Positions 26,805 through 37,334 of a stretch of 64,000 nucleotides of DNA are shown here, piece by piece. The stretch covers positions 7,839,501 through 7,903,500 of the forward strand of contig NZ_SAUN01000001.1 in NCBI RefSeq assembly GCF_004011505.1. The letters are read 5' to 3'. The position numbers were made by a program, and so were the translations under genes. Under the pieces are notes generated by a model. It was not told the DNA's origin. It did not search any database and was given only the letters and a program-made list of their open reading frames with translations. The DNA comes from Nonomuraea polychroma (lineage in GTDB: Bacteria > Actinomycetota > Actinomycetes > Streptosporangiales > Streptosporangiaceae). Each line of letters opens with the position of its first letter. Position 1 is the stretch's first letter.

Positions 26805-27737
26805 TCAACCGGCGTCGAAGATCAACTGAGAGGCGAGGGTCACTCCCTCCGCTTCGAGCAGCTTGCGGATCATCCCGGTGAAGTCCACGGTCGGCCGCCA
26901 GCCGGTGAGCCGACGGAGCTTCGCCGGATTGCCGATCAGTGTGGTGCCGCCGCGCGTGAGCACACCCGGGTCCTCGCGCACGTGCCGCGACCAGTCGAGC
27001 CCGGCCAGCGCGAACGCGGTCTGCGCGAAATCGCCGACCGTGTGGCCCTGGCCGGAGGCGACGATGAAGTCACCAGGCTCCGAGGCTGCGAGGATCGCGG
27101 TCATCGCCGCCACATAGTCGGGGGCGTACCCCCAGTCCACCACCGCGGAGAGCCGGCCCAGCGTCACCTGGCCGTCGCCCTCGCGCTGGATCCGGGCAAC
27201 CGCTTGTACGATCTTGCGGGTCACGAACTCCGGGCGCCGCAGGGGCGACTCATGGTTATAGAGAATCCCCGCCGAGACGAAGAACCCGCTCTCCCGGTAA
27301 GCGCGGCAATGGAGCAGACCGGCGGCCTTGGTGATGCCGTACACCGAGGCCGGCCGCAACGGGGTGGACTCGTCCTGTATCGGCTCCGTCGGCTCGCCGA
27401 ACACGTGCGACGAGGCGGCATAGAACAGCCGGGTGTGCGGCGAGTGCCGGCGGATCGCCTCGGCGAAGAACACCACAGGCAAGGTGTTGACCTCGTACGA
27501 TCGCCGGGCGAGCCCGGCGGGGTCGCCCGGAACTCCTTGCGAGGAGTGCTGCACCGCCGCCAGCAGGTAGATCTCGTCCGGCTCCTCCTTGCGCACCAGG
27601 TCGGTCACCTCCTCCGGGGAGGTGATATCGGGGCCCTGACGGCCGACCGGAGTGACATCGTCGCCGCGTGCCGCGAGCAACTCGCACAAGAGCGTGCCGT
27701 CCTGCCCTTCTGCCCCGATGACGACCGACCTGGACAC
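26805..27737 (-). CDS. GDP-sugar SDR, GMD/RMD-related epimerase/reductase
   Basis: 310 residues of the extended SDR family starting VVIGAEGQDGTLLCELLAARG. The GxxGQDG loop and LYNHESPLRRPEFVTRKI are shared with GDP-mannose 4,6-dehydratases, but the protein is shorter and divergent from the true dehydratase at 28979. SVYGITKAAG provides the Tyr/Lys pair. It probably reduces or epimerises the GDP-4-keto-6-deoxy sugar, possibly after C-methylation by the gene immediately upstream (three bases away). Exact reaction is inferred. Confidence 0.75.
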   Translation of the reverse strand: MSRSVVIGAEGQDGTLLCELLAARGDDVTPVGRQGPDITSPEEVTDLVRKEEPDEIYLLAAVQHSSQGVPGDPAGLARRSYEVNTLPVVFFAEAIRRHSPHTRLFYAASSHVFGEPTEPIQDESTPLRPASVYGITKAAGLLHCRAYRESGFFVSAGILYNHESPLRRPEFVTRKIVQAVARIQREGDGQVTLGRLSAVVDWGYAPDYVAAMTAILAASEPGDFIVASGQGHTVGDFAQTAFALAGLDWSRHVREDPGVLTRGGTTLIGNPAKLRRLTGWRPTVDFTGMIRKLLEAEGVTLASQLIFDAG

Positions 27738-27740
27738 GGA

Positions 27741-28982
27741 TCACACCACCGTCAACTCAGGCAATGGGAACACCAACCGCCCACCGGTCGCCACGAAGTC
27801 ACGCTCCCGCTCGACGATGTTGTCGCGGTAGATCCATGGAAGGACCAGGAACTGATCGGGGCGTCGATCTCGGGCCTCGCTCTCCGAGACGATGGGGATT
27901 GCGGTGCCCGGGGTGAAGCGGCCGAATTTGTCCTCGTTGACCTCCGCTATGCAGGGCAGGTCCGCCTCGCTCAAGCCGCAGAACTGGAGGACGACGTTGC
28001 CCTTGGTGGATGCACCGTATCCGAGGGTCAGCTTGTCGTCCTTGCGGGAGGCGTCGAGGAAGTCGCGCAGCACCTCGCGGTGGTCGCGAGCACGACGTGC
28101 GAAGTTCTGGTACGGAGCCAGGGTGCCGAGGCCGAGTTCGGCCTCGCTCGCGCGGATGCGCGCCAGTCCGGCTTCGTCCACCGGATATCGGGACGGGTTC
28201 GGCGTGAGGATGAGGCTGAGGCTTCCCCCGTAAATGTCGGTGATCTCGCCACGTACCACCGTCAGCCCGACCCGTTGGGCCATCCACTCGATCTGGCGCA
28301 GGGCGTAGTAGTTCAGATGCTCGTGGCAGACCACGTCGTAGGCGGTGCTCGACAACATCGCGGGCAGATAGCTCTGCTCCATCAGCCAAATGCCGTCCTC
28401 GGCCAGCACGTCCCTCACATCGCTCATGAAGCGGAGAGGGTCCGGCAGGTCATAGAACATCGCGATCGAGGTGACCACCTTGGCACGCCGGGAACCGTAC
28501 GCGCGGGTGAAAACCTCCTTGGTGAAGAACTCGGTGATCAGTCCCACATGTGGGGGGTACCACGGGCGGAATTTGGTGCCCGTCGGGTCGATCCCCACGA
28601 GCTCTGGGCCGTCCGCCGGGTACGCGCGCAGCAGAGTGGAATCGTTACTGCCGATGTCGAGCACCAGGTCGCCGGGGCCGAGTTCGACCATCGAGGTGAT
28701 CGCGTCGACTTTCTGGCGCAGGTGCCGCACCATCGACTGGTTCAGGCCGGACCTGTAGCCGTATTGGTCGCCGTACATGAGTCCGAGGTCAGTGGTGTGC
28801 CGGAGCTGGACCAGGCCACATCCCGCGGGTGAGCAGACGATCAATTCCAGGGGAACCGCCGGAACGTGCTCCTCCCTGGTGCGGGGAAAAGCCCCGGTAA
28901 GGGCCTGCCGGCCCAGGTCGAGTACCGGAACCAGTTCCCGGTTGCCGCAGATGCGGCACTGGCCGATTGCGTGGTGAGTCAT
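27741..28982 (-). CDS. NDP-hexose C-methyltransferase (TylC3-like)
   Basis: 413 residues. The N-terminal zinc-binding part has Cys9 and Cys12 (GQCRIC) plus further cysteines near residue 50. The central SAM domain has LVLDIGSNDSTLLRAYP. A C-terminal Rossmann-like domain contains LGYGASTKGNVVLQFCGL, and CHEHLNYYALRQIEWM is also diagnostic of deoxysugar C-3-methyltransferases. These methylate C-3 of NDP-4-keto-6-deoxy sugars to give branched sugars. It lies directly between a GDP-mannose 4,6-dehydratase (four-base overlap) and a GMD-related SDR, so a GDP-linked substrate is more likely here than a dTDP one (inference). Confidence 0.82.
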   Translation of the reverse strand: MTHHAIGQCRICGNRELVPVLDLGRQALTGAFPRTREEHVPAVPLELIVCSPAGCGLVQLRHTTDLGLMYGDQYGYRSGLNQSMVRHLRQKVDAITSMVELGPGDLVLDIGSNDSTLLRAYPADGPELVGIDPTGTKFRPWYPPHVGLITEFFTKEVFTRAYGSRRAKVVTSIAMFYDLPDPLRFMSDVRDVLAEDGIWLMEQSYLPAMLSSTAYDVVCHEHLNYYALRQIEWMAQRVGLTVVRGEITDIYGGSLSLILTPNPSRYPVDEAGLARIRASEAELGLGTLAPYQNFARRARDHREVLRDFLDASRKDDKLTLGYGASTKGNVVLQFCGLSEADLPCIAEVNEDKFGRFTPGTAIPIVSESEARDRRPDQFLVLPWIYRDNIVERERDFVATGGRLVFPLPELTVV

Positions 28983-30001
28983 TCTTGCCTCAAATCGTGT
29001 TCCACCATCAGGCTGACTAGCTCCTTGAAGCGAGTCTTGGGCTCCCAGTTGAGCTTCTTGCGTGCCTTGCTCGCGTCCCCCGCGAGGAAGTCCACTTCGG
29101 TGGGGCGGAAGTATTTCGGATCGACCTCGACCAAGACCTTGCCGGTCCGGCGGTCGATCCCCCGTTCATCGACGCCCTCGCCCTTCCACACGAGGTCGAT
29201 CCCGACGTGCTCGAACGCGGCCTCGCACAGTTCGCGGACCGAGTGCGTCTCACCGGTGGCCACGACATAGTCGTCGGGCGCAGGTTGCTGGAGCATGAGC
29301 CACATGGCGTGGACGTACTCTTTGGCGTAACCCCAGTCGCGGCGCGCGTTCAGATTGCCGACGTAGAGCCGCTCCTGCTTTCCGCGACTGACCCTGGCCA
29401 CCGCCCGGCTGACCTTGCGGGTGATGAAGATCTCCCCGCGGCGCGGCGACTCATGATTGAACAGGATGCCGTTGCAGGCGAACAATCCGTACGCCTCACG
29501 GTAGTTCACGGTGATCCAGTACGCGTACAGCTTGGCGCACGCATACGGGGAACGCGGGTAGAACGGCGTGCTCTCGGATTGCATGGTGTTGCCCAGCCCG
29601 CCGAAGAGCTCCGAGGATGACGCCTGATAGAAGCGCGGCGATATTCCCACCTCCTTGATGGCGTCCAGGATCCGCAGGGTGCCCACCGCATTGGCCTCAG
29701 TGGTGAAGTCCGGCATCTGGAAGGAAATGTGCACGTGGGATTGAGCGCCCAGGTTGTATATCTCGTCCGGAGCGACTTGTTCCAGGATCCGGTTGAGGCT
29801 GCTCGAGTCGGTCAGATCGCCGTAGTACAGATGCAGGTACCGGTTGCTGTCCGAATCATGATATATATGATCAATTCTATGGGTATTGAAATTTGACGCG
29901 CGCCGTACTATTCCATGTACTTCATATCCTTGCTCTACGAGTAGTTCGGTGAGATACGATCCGTCTTGACCGGTAATTCCGGTGATCAGAGCCTTTTTCA
30001 T
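28979..30001 (-). CDS. gmd: GDP-mannose 4,6-dehydratase
   Basis: 340 residues: ALITGITGQDGSYLTELL, HIVRRASNFNT-type nucleotide region, LGAQSHVHISFQMP, QASSSELFGG with the catalytic serine and Glu131, Tyr153/Lys157 in PRSPYACAKLYAYW, and NHESPRRGEIFITRKV. It makes GDP-4-keto-6-deoxymannose. GGGAAAG precedes the ATG at 30001. It leads an apparent three-gene operon with the C-methyltransferase and the SDR. The 5' end and upstream region (29,860-30,050) are noticeably AT-richer than the surrounding genes. It is divergent from the GT2 gene at 30044 with only a 42-bp gap. Confidence 0.92.
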   Translation of the reverse strand: MKKALITGITGQDGSYLTELLVEQGYEVHGIVRRASNFNTHRIDHIYHDSDSNRYLHLYYGDLTDSSSLNRILEQVAPDEIYNLGAQSHVHISFQMPDFTTEANAVGTLRILDAIKEVGISPRFYQASSSELFGGLGNTMQSESTPFYPRSPYACAKLYAYWITVNYREAYGLFACNGILFNHESPRRGEIFITRKVSRAVARVSRGKQERLYVGNLNARRDWGYAKEYVHAMWLMLQQPAPDDYVVATGETHSVRELCEAAFEHVGIDLVWKGEGVDERGIDRRTGKVLVEVDPKYFRPTEVDFLAGDASKARKKLNWEPKTRFKELVSLMVEHDLRQE

Positions 30002-30043
30002 TTCTTTCCCAATAATTCATGCTTTTTGCACAGACCGGACTGA

Positions 30044-30799
30044 GTGAAAGCTAAGACCGTGAATCCAGTAAGCTGTCTGATCTTCATTCCCACCTATAAC
30101 GAGCGAGAGAACGTCGAGCCGCTCACGGAGGCCATCCTCGATCAAGGACTTGACTGCGATCTGCTCTTCCTGGACGACGACTCCCCCGACGGCACCGGCA
30201 GCGTGCTGGACAAACTCGCCGAGCGGCACCCCCGGATGACGGTGATCCATCGAGAGGGCAAGGCAGGCATCGGCTCCGCACACCAAGCCGGTATCGCCTG
30301 GGCGTACGAACACGGATACGAATGGCTGATCACGATGGACTCGGACTTCGCCCATCCGCCCGAGTACCTTCCGAAACTTCTTGAAGCCGCCGGCGAGGGC
30401 GCGGCCGTGGTGGTCGGCTCGCGTTATCTCAAGCGGGGCAGCCTTCCAGGCTGGAGTGCCGGTCGGAAGATGCTGACTCATCTTGGGCATGCCGTCACGG
30501 TCGCGTTGCTCGGCATGCCGTACGACGCCACCACCGCGTTCCGCCTCTACCGGCTCGGCGACATCCCGCAGGAGACCTTCGCGCTGGTACGTTCCCAGGG
30601 CTACTCGTTCTTCTTCGAGAGTCTCTTCGTCCTGCACGTCAACCGCTTCCCGATCCGCCAGATCCCGATGCACCTGCCTGGCCGTACGTTCGGAGCCTCG
30701 AAGATGGACTCGCGCGAGGTGGCCACCAGCGTGCGCTTCCTGATCCAGCTGTTGGGCCGCAAGTTGTTGACTCCTCGCCGGCTGCGGATCCGCCGGTAA
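30044..30799 (+). CDS. GT2 polyprenol-phosphate mannosyltransferase-like (DPM1-type)
   Basis: 251 residues without membrane helices. FIPTYNERENVEPLTEAI, FLDDDSPDGTG, WLITMDSDFAHPPEYLP and GSRYLKRG follow the DPM1/Ppm1 pattern for transfer of mannose or a related sugar from a GDP donor to polyprenyl phosphate. This fits the neighbouring GDP-sugar genes. Start GTG 30044 gives MKAKTVNPVS; GTG 30059 is an alternative. Its 3' end overlaps the opposing SDR gene by 161 bp. Confidence 0.8.
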   Translation: MKAKTVNPVSCLIFIPTYNERENVEPLTEAILDQGLDCDLLFLDDDSPDGTGSVLDKLAERHPRMTVIHREGKAGIGSAHQAGIAWAYEHGYEWLITMDSDFAHPPEYLPKLLEAAGEGAAVVVGSRYLKRGSLPGWSAGRKMLTHLGHAVTVALLGMPYDATTAFRLYRLGDIPQETFALVRSQGYSFFFESLFVLHVNRFPIRQIPMHLPGRTFGASKMDSREVATSVRFLIQLLGRKLLTPRRLRIRR

Positions 30800-31493
30800 G
30801 CTTCGCCCGCAGCCAGGGCACCACATCGGCGGCCACTGGCCAGTCGGGCTCGGCAATGTTCAACGCGGGGAATTGGTCATCCCGTCTGTCCGCGGCGAAG
30901 TCGGACCGAGAGCCGATCGCGTCCCGAATCTCGCGCAGTGCGATCGTGGTCCGGGCGCCGATTTCCCACACGCCTTGCTGGTCGAGGTGGTCCGCTACCC
31001 ATTTCGCACACCACTCCACCGGCGCGAAACTCTGCAGGGAATCCCCGCTTGCATACACCGGCCGGTGATGCAGCATGTCGATCAGAGAGCCCTTCTCGAG
31101 CCCGGAACCGTACATCGGGCCGAGCCGTACGATCAGTGCCCCGGCCGACTCGCACGCCTGCTCCGCGAGCGCCCGGTTGCGGCCGTAGACGGTATCTGTC
31201 TGAACCCTTGCCGACATGCTGCTGATCTGGACGAACGACACCCAGCCCCAGCCTCGGAGGAGTTCCTCAGTTTTGCGTACGGTCTCCTTGTGATCGTCCG
31301 CTGGATTGTGCTCAGCCCAATACCTCCGCGACGGGCAGGCGGCGTTGACCAGCACGTCGTACGGCCCCGCCCGCTGATCGTCCGCATAGGTGCTCCGGGT
31401 CACCGCCGTCACCTCGTGACCGGCGTCACGTAGTGCATGGGTGAGCGCCGCGCCTACAAAGCCGCGTGCACCGAGCACGGCGATCCGTGCCAT
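30639..31493 (-). CDS. NAD(P)-dependent SDR epimerase/reductase
   Basis: 284 residues starting MARIAVLGARGFVGAALTHA after AGAGGTGA, which fixes the ATG at 31493. The extended-SDR core is short and ends near residue 231 (DVVPWLRAKL). From there the frame runs on into the opposing GT2 gene, giving a tail of about 53 residues rich in Gly, Ser and Arg that looks non-native. The SSMSARV and VYGRNRALAEQA segments fit sugar-nucleotide reductases. Starts four bases after the cupin gene, so the two are an operon. Confidence 0.7.
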   Translation of the reverse strand: MARIAVLGARGFVGAALTHALRDAGHEVTAVTRSTYADDQRAGPYDVLVNAACPSRRYWAEHNPADDHKETVRKTEELLRGWGWVSFVQISSMSARVQTDTVYGRNRALAEQACESAGALIVRLGPMYGSGLEKGSLIDMLHHRPVYASGDSLQSFAPVEWCAKWVADHLDQQGVWEIGARTTIALREIRDAIGSRSDFAADRRDDQFPALNIAEPDWPVAADVVPWLRAKLTGGSAAGEESTTCGPTAGSGSARWWPPRASPSSRLRTYGQAGASGSGGSGSG

Positions 31494-31497
31494 CGAC

Positions 31498-31911
31498 TCA
31501 CCTCTTTTCTTCGAGGGTGTGCGGCAGCGGCTCGACCTGAACCAGCGGCGGATCACAGTGGTCCCACTGCCGGGTCAGCATGGCCACGAAGGTGAGAGTC
31601 GTGACGGCATAGACGGTGTGCATGACCCCGGCGGGAGTCCGCGTGCACACCCCGCGCGAGACATGGATGAATTCCTCAGGGCAGTCGGGATCGTCGAAGT
31701 CGTCCTTGGTCACCAAGGCACCTTGGCCATCGATGAACAGCAGATACTCCACGAAATGCGGGTGATAGTGCAGTCCCCGCACTTTTCCGGGGTGCATCAC
31801 CAGGAGATTGAACTCCACGATCGGCTCGGGCGGCACCCAGGTGAAGATGCCACCTCGCCCGTCTCGAATGGTGGACAGATTACAGGAGGGCGTAAGAACA
31901 TCAATCTTCAA
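31498..31911 (-). CDS. cupin-fold sugar isomerase/epimerase-like protein
   Basis: 137 residues of the RmlC/WxcM-like cupin type: RGGIFTWVPPEPIVEFNLLV, then VRGLHYHPHFVEYLLFIDGQ with the histidine-rich cupin motif, and PAGVMHTVYAV. Such proteins epimerise or isomerise NDP-4-keto sugars. The start is TTG at 31911, five bases after GGAGGT. The downstream SDR is the obvious partner. Whether it is a 3,5-epimerase, a 3,4-ketoisomerase or a non-catalytic cupin cannot be told. Confidence 0.65.
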   Translation of the reverse strand: MKIDVLTPSCNLSTIRDGRGGIFTWVPPEPIVEFNLLVMHPGKVRGLHYHPHFVEYLLFIDGQGALVTKDDFDDPDCPEEFIHVSRGVCTRTPAGVMHTVYAVTTLTFVAMLTRQWDHCDPPLVQVEPLPHTLEEKR

Positions 31912-32619
31912 AGTTACCTCCGCCGTTGGTCACCGTCACCTTCGCCGGCCAACAAATGATTCGCCATCGGGACCCGTACAGCCCAAGTTGCCGGTGCGAC
32001 ACCCCGGATTATTCGTGATAGCCCCGAAAAGTCTCACTCCTGGCGTCTCCACCAGTCGGCCTGCCTTGCACCCACTTCAGCACGATCAAAGGAAGCAGGT
32101 ATCGATATACGGATACACGGACCTCCCTTGCAGGCGACTGCTGCTTTCGCCCCTGAATCGCTCCGAGTTCCTTGTCGACACACGTCACCACATATGCGAT
32201 GGTCGAGGCGAGCACCGCCGGCGCGGCATTGCCATGTCCTTGCCCTAGAATAGGTCGCCCAAAAGATGAAGTTTGTTATATCTTTGCATCCAATAACCTT
32301 GGATTCCGCAGATATCAATATGCACATCCGGCGTAGGCGTCAGACGGTGGCCGGGTCGGGGTGGCATCCAGGGTCGGTTCAATCGCGTAGGACGCTCATC
32401 CTCAGGTGATCGCGGCGCGCCTCTAGCGAAATCCCACATATCTCAATTGCACCTCGCCGTTCCATGAACGGCCAAAGCCATCGTCGAGGAAGCCCACCAT
32501 GGGCGCGTCTGCACGGCGGGGCGGCCCTCCTCTGTTAGAACGACAGCGCCATGACCTGGAGAAACACGTTCCGACGACCGGCATGGCGATGATCTACTTT
32601 CAGAGCGGAGGGAACCACC
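31912..32619. other. 708-bp gap with no recognised gene; 3' boundary of the polysaccharide locus
   Basis: Composition is more AT-rich than the flanks around 31,930-32,340. Two short minus-strand frames (32009-32215 and 32034-32327) lack ribosome-binding sites and look unnatural. The right end contains the copy of the repeated 42-bp element at 32403-32445 and must hold the protease promoter. It may be the scar of lost genes. Confidence 0.5.
32403..32445 (+). repeat. diverged ~42-bp element, copy 1, upstream of the protease gene
   Basis: The stretch from CAGGTGATCGCGGCGCGCCT to ATATCTCA aligns with 34015-34056 (CAGGTGATCGCGTCGTGCCT to ACATCTCA), with about eight differences and a one-base length difference. 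It lies 174 bp before the protease GTG. Confidence 0.55.
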
Positions 32620-33840
32620 GTGCGTAAGGCACTCCTCGCTGTCCTGTTCGCCAGCTGTCCCGTTCTCACGAACGTCTCGCCCGTATCGGCCGCTACGAAA
32701 TCCGATCCGGTCGGCGATTACATCGTCGTACTAGATAGCAACCAGAACGCGCAGGCCGTCGCCAGCGACCACACCCAAGCGCATGCCGCGTCCGTCGGGC
32801 ACGTGTACAGCCATGCCCTTACGGGTTACGCCGCGCGGATGACCAAGTCACAGGCGGAGACCGTGGCAGCCGACGATCGCGTGCGGTGGGTGCAACCGGA
32901 CGGCGTGGCGAAGATCAGCCGGACTTTTCCCACCGGGATCAACCGGGTCGACGCTGATGCCAGCCCGACCGCGAGAATCAACGGCGTGAACGAGCCGATG
33001 GCCGTCGACGTGGCGGTCATCGACACGGGCGTCGACTTGGACCACCCCGATCTGAACGTCTACTTCGGCGGCGCAAAGAACTGCTCCGACGGCATCAGCG
33101 CAGACGACGGCAACGGCCACGGTACTCACGTCGCTGGCACGGTCGCCGCGAAGGACAACCTCCACGGCGTCGTCGGGGTGGCGCCCGGCGCTCGGATCTG
33201 GCCGGTCCGGGTGCTCAACAACAGGGGCTTCGGCCTGTTCTCTCAGATCATCTGCGGCATTGACTTCGTAACCGCGAATGCCGATCAGATAGAGGTCGCG
33301 AACATGAGTCTCGGCGGCTTCGGGAACGACGACGGCGCCTGCGGCACGGTCAACCGGGATGCCATGCATCAGGCGATCTGCGCCTCTGTCGCAGCTGGGG
33401 TCACGTACGTGGTCGCCGCCGGCAACGAGCGCGACCACGCCGCGAATCACATCCCGGCCGCGTACGACGAGGTCATCACCGTCAGCGCGCTCGCGGACTT
33501 CGACGGCTTCCCCGGTGGCAGCGGCAGGCCCACCTGTCGGCGCGACGTCGACGACACGATTGCCGACTTCTCCAACTTCGGCGCTGACATCGACCTCATC
33601 GCCCCCGGCACGTGCATCCTGTCCACCTGGAGAGGGGGCAGGTACGCCACCATCTCCGGGACCTCGATGGCCAGCCCTCACGTGGCAGGAGGCGCCGCAC
33701 TCTACAAGGTCACGAACCCGGCCGCCTCGCCTGCCCAGGTGAAGTCTGCCCTGCAGAACGCGGGCACGCTGAACTGGACATGGCCGGCGGGCGACCCTGA
33801 CGGTGTGCAGGAGCCGCTGCTGAACGTCGCCACGCTCTGA
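32620..33840 (+). CDS. secreted subtilisin-like serine protease (S8 family)
   Basis: 406 residues. GGAGGG seven bases before GTG 32620 supports the start. A signal peptide ends near residues 23-25 (PVSA/A). Residues ~34-95 look like an I9-type propeptide (YIVVLDS to WVQPD). The catalytic triad is Asp135 (AVIDTGVD), His167 (NGHGTHVAG) and Ser349 (GTSMASPHVAGG), with Asn269 (AAGNE) for the oxyanion hole. Six cysteines in the mature part could form three disulfides, consistent with an exported enzyme. It is the proteinase K/aqualysin type. No accessory C-terminal domain is present. Confidence 0.93.
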   Translation: MRKALLAVLFASCPVLTNVSPVSAATKSDPVGDYIVVLDSNQNAQAVASDHTQAHAASVGHVYSHALTGYAARMTKSQAETVAADDRVRWVQPDGVAKISRTFPTGINRVDADASPTARINGVNEPMAVDVAVIDTGVDLDHPDLNVYFGGAKNCSDGISADDGNGHGTHVAGTVAAKDNLHGVVGVAPGARIWPVRVLNNRGFGLFSQIICGIDFVTANADQIEVANMSLGGFGNDDGACGTVNRDAMHQAICASVAAGVTYVVAAGNERDHAANHIPAAYDEVITVSALADFDGFPGGSGRPTCRRDVDDTIADFSNFGADIDLIAPGTCILSTWRGGRYATISGTSMASPHVAGGAALYKVTNPAASPAQVKSALQNAGTLNWTWPAGDPDGVQEPLLNVATL

Positions 33841-34014
33841 GCGGCACGCGGGAAAGCGGGCCCGCGTAGGCGGTGTCCACGAGGGCTCGCCCAGTCCCCC
33901 ACCCGCCTCCGTGCGGTGCCGCCGCACGTCACGCCCCGGCTCACACACGACCCTTGATCAGCCGGTGAGCAGTTGGTCGGAGCTCCTATCACCGACCAGG
34001 TTTGATCTGCCTTT

Positions 34015-34056
34015 CAGGTGATCGCGTCGTGCCTCCACAGAAATCCCTACATCTCA
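34015..34056 (+). repeat. diverged ~42-bp element, copy 2, upstream of the dioxygenase gene
   Basis: Partner of 32403-32445. Ends 67 bp before the GTG of the intradiol dioxygenase. Either a shared regulatory site or remnants of a duplicated segment. Confidence 0.55.
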
Positions 34057-34123
34057 TGAGAGTTTCGGTTGGAGCGGAGGAGACATCGGGGGGCTCCTCC
34101 CGACCTGCCGGAGAACGATCCCA

Positions 34124-34897
34124 GTGACACACGATCATGAAGGGCAGCGGGTCAGCCGTCGGCGTCTGATCACCAACGTCGGCATCAGCTCGCTCGGGCT
34201 CAGTGGCCTCCTTGCCGTCCGCAGCGCCGGCGCCACGGCGGTCACGGACTACAGCGACCTTTTCCGCGAGGCCGGCACCTGCACGCTCACGCCCGCCAGG
34301 TCCAAAGGGCCCTTCTACCTCGACGCGGACATGATTCGCAGCGACATCCGCGACAACAAGCCCGGCGTACGCCTGCGCCTCGCCATCAAGGTGCAGGACA
34401 GCGAGACGTGCCAGCCGCTGCCGGGCGTGGTGGTGGACATCTGGCAGTGCGACGCCTCCGGGCTCTACTCGGGAGGCGAGCGGGGATCCATGATCCAGCA
34501 CGTCGAGTCGCGCCAGATCACCCGCGACAGGCCCTGGCCCGACATGACTCCTACCGACGACAAGCGCTACCTGCGGGGCGCGCAGGTAGCGGACGCCGAG
34601 GGAGTCGTGGAGTTCACGACGATATGGCCGGGATGGTATCCGGGGCGCACGGTGCACATCCATGCCATGGTGTACATCGGCGACTCGCGCGTGCTGACCA
34701 CACAGCTGATGTTCGAAGAGACGCTCAACGCGAAGGTCCTGTCCCAGCCTCCGTACGCCCAGCACATAGGGCGGGACACGTACAACGCCGGCGACTTTTA
34801 TTACGATCGCCGCCTGCTGCTGACGGTGGTCGAAGACGGCGACGGCTACTGGGGCGCCATCGTCCTGTCCGTCGACTCCGACAAGGACGGCCGTTAG
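34124..34897 (+). CDS. intradiol ring-cleavage dioxygenase family protein, Tat signal
   Basis: 257 residues. The N-terminus has SRRRLITNVGISSLGLSGLL, a twin-arginine export signal. The dioxygenase domain supplies the four iron ligands of catechol/protocatechuate dioxygenases: Tyr115 (ASGLYSGG), Tyr172, His178 and His180 (WYPGRTVHIHAMVY). GPFYLDADMIRSDI is also a family marker. The Fe(III) enzyme cleaves catechol-type rings between the hydroxyls; the exported branch has poorly known substrates. Start GTG 34124 with GGAGA ten bases upstream. It ends in front of a strong hairpin shared with the convergent helicase gene. Confidence 0.88.
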   Translation: MTHDHEGQRVSRRRLITNVGISSLGLSGLLAVRSAGATAVTDYSDLFREAGTCTLTPARSKGPFYLDADMIRSDIRDNKPGVRLRLAIKVQDSETCQPLPGVVVDIWQCDASGLYSGGERGSMIQHVESRQITRDRPWPDMTPTDDKRYLRGAQVADAEGVVEFTTIWPGWYPGRTVHIHAMVYIGDSRVLTTQLMFEETLNAKVLSQPPYAQHIGRDTYNAGDFYYDRRLLLTVVEDGDGYWGAIVLSVDSDKDGR

Positions 34898-34930
34898 GCC
34901 CGCCGCACCCCTTGCTTTCCCGTAAAACGC

Positions 34931-34964
34931 AGAGACGCGCATCCCTGGTGGGATGCGCGTCTCT
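34931..34964. terminator. bidirectional terminator hairpin
   Basis: A perfect 15-bp stem (AGAGACGCGCATCCC / GGGATGCGCGTCTCT) with a four-base TGGT loop. It lies between the stops of the convergent dioxygenase (34897) and helicase (34974) genes and can terminate both. Confidence 0.9.
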
Positions 34965-34973
34965 TGACGGGTC

Positions 34974-37085
<2,112 letters not shown>

Positions 37086-37334
37086 ATGAAGGCGGGCCTG
37101 CCGGGACCAACGGGCGGAAAATGCCCCCGTTTCGTGGGTCCTCGCGGTAGAGCCAGCCCTCTCGCGTCATCGCGACCGCAGACCTCCGGGGAGCGGAGGT
37201 ATCCGGAGGGAAGTCCCCGAATTGACACAGTGCGGTCGCACTTTCTCAGAGCAGTGTACTCGATACCACAACGCGGACCGAGCTCGCTTATGTTCCCGAA
37301 GATTCACCAAGCTCCGCGAAGTACGCTGCCCCTC

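Noticed and set aside
37222..37263. TTGACA as a promoter for the ferritin-like gene
   Set aside because: No matching -10 hexamer at 16-19 bp; not strong enough to list.
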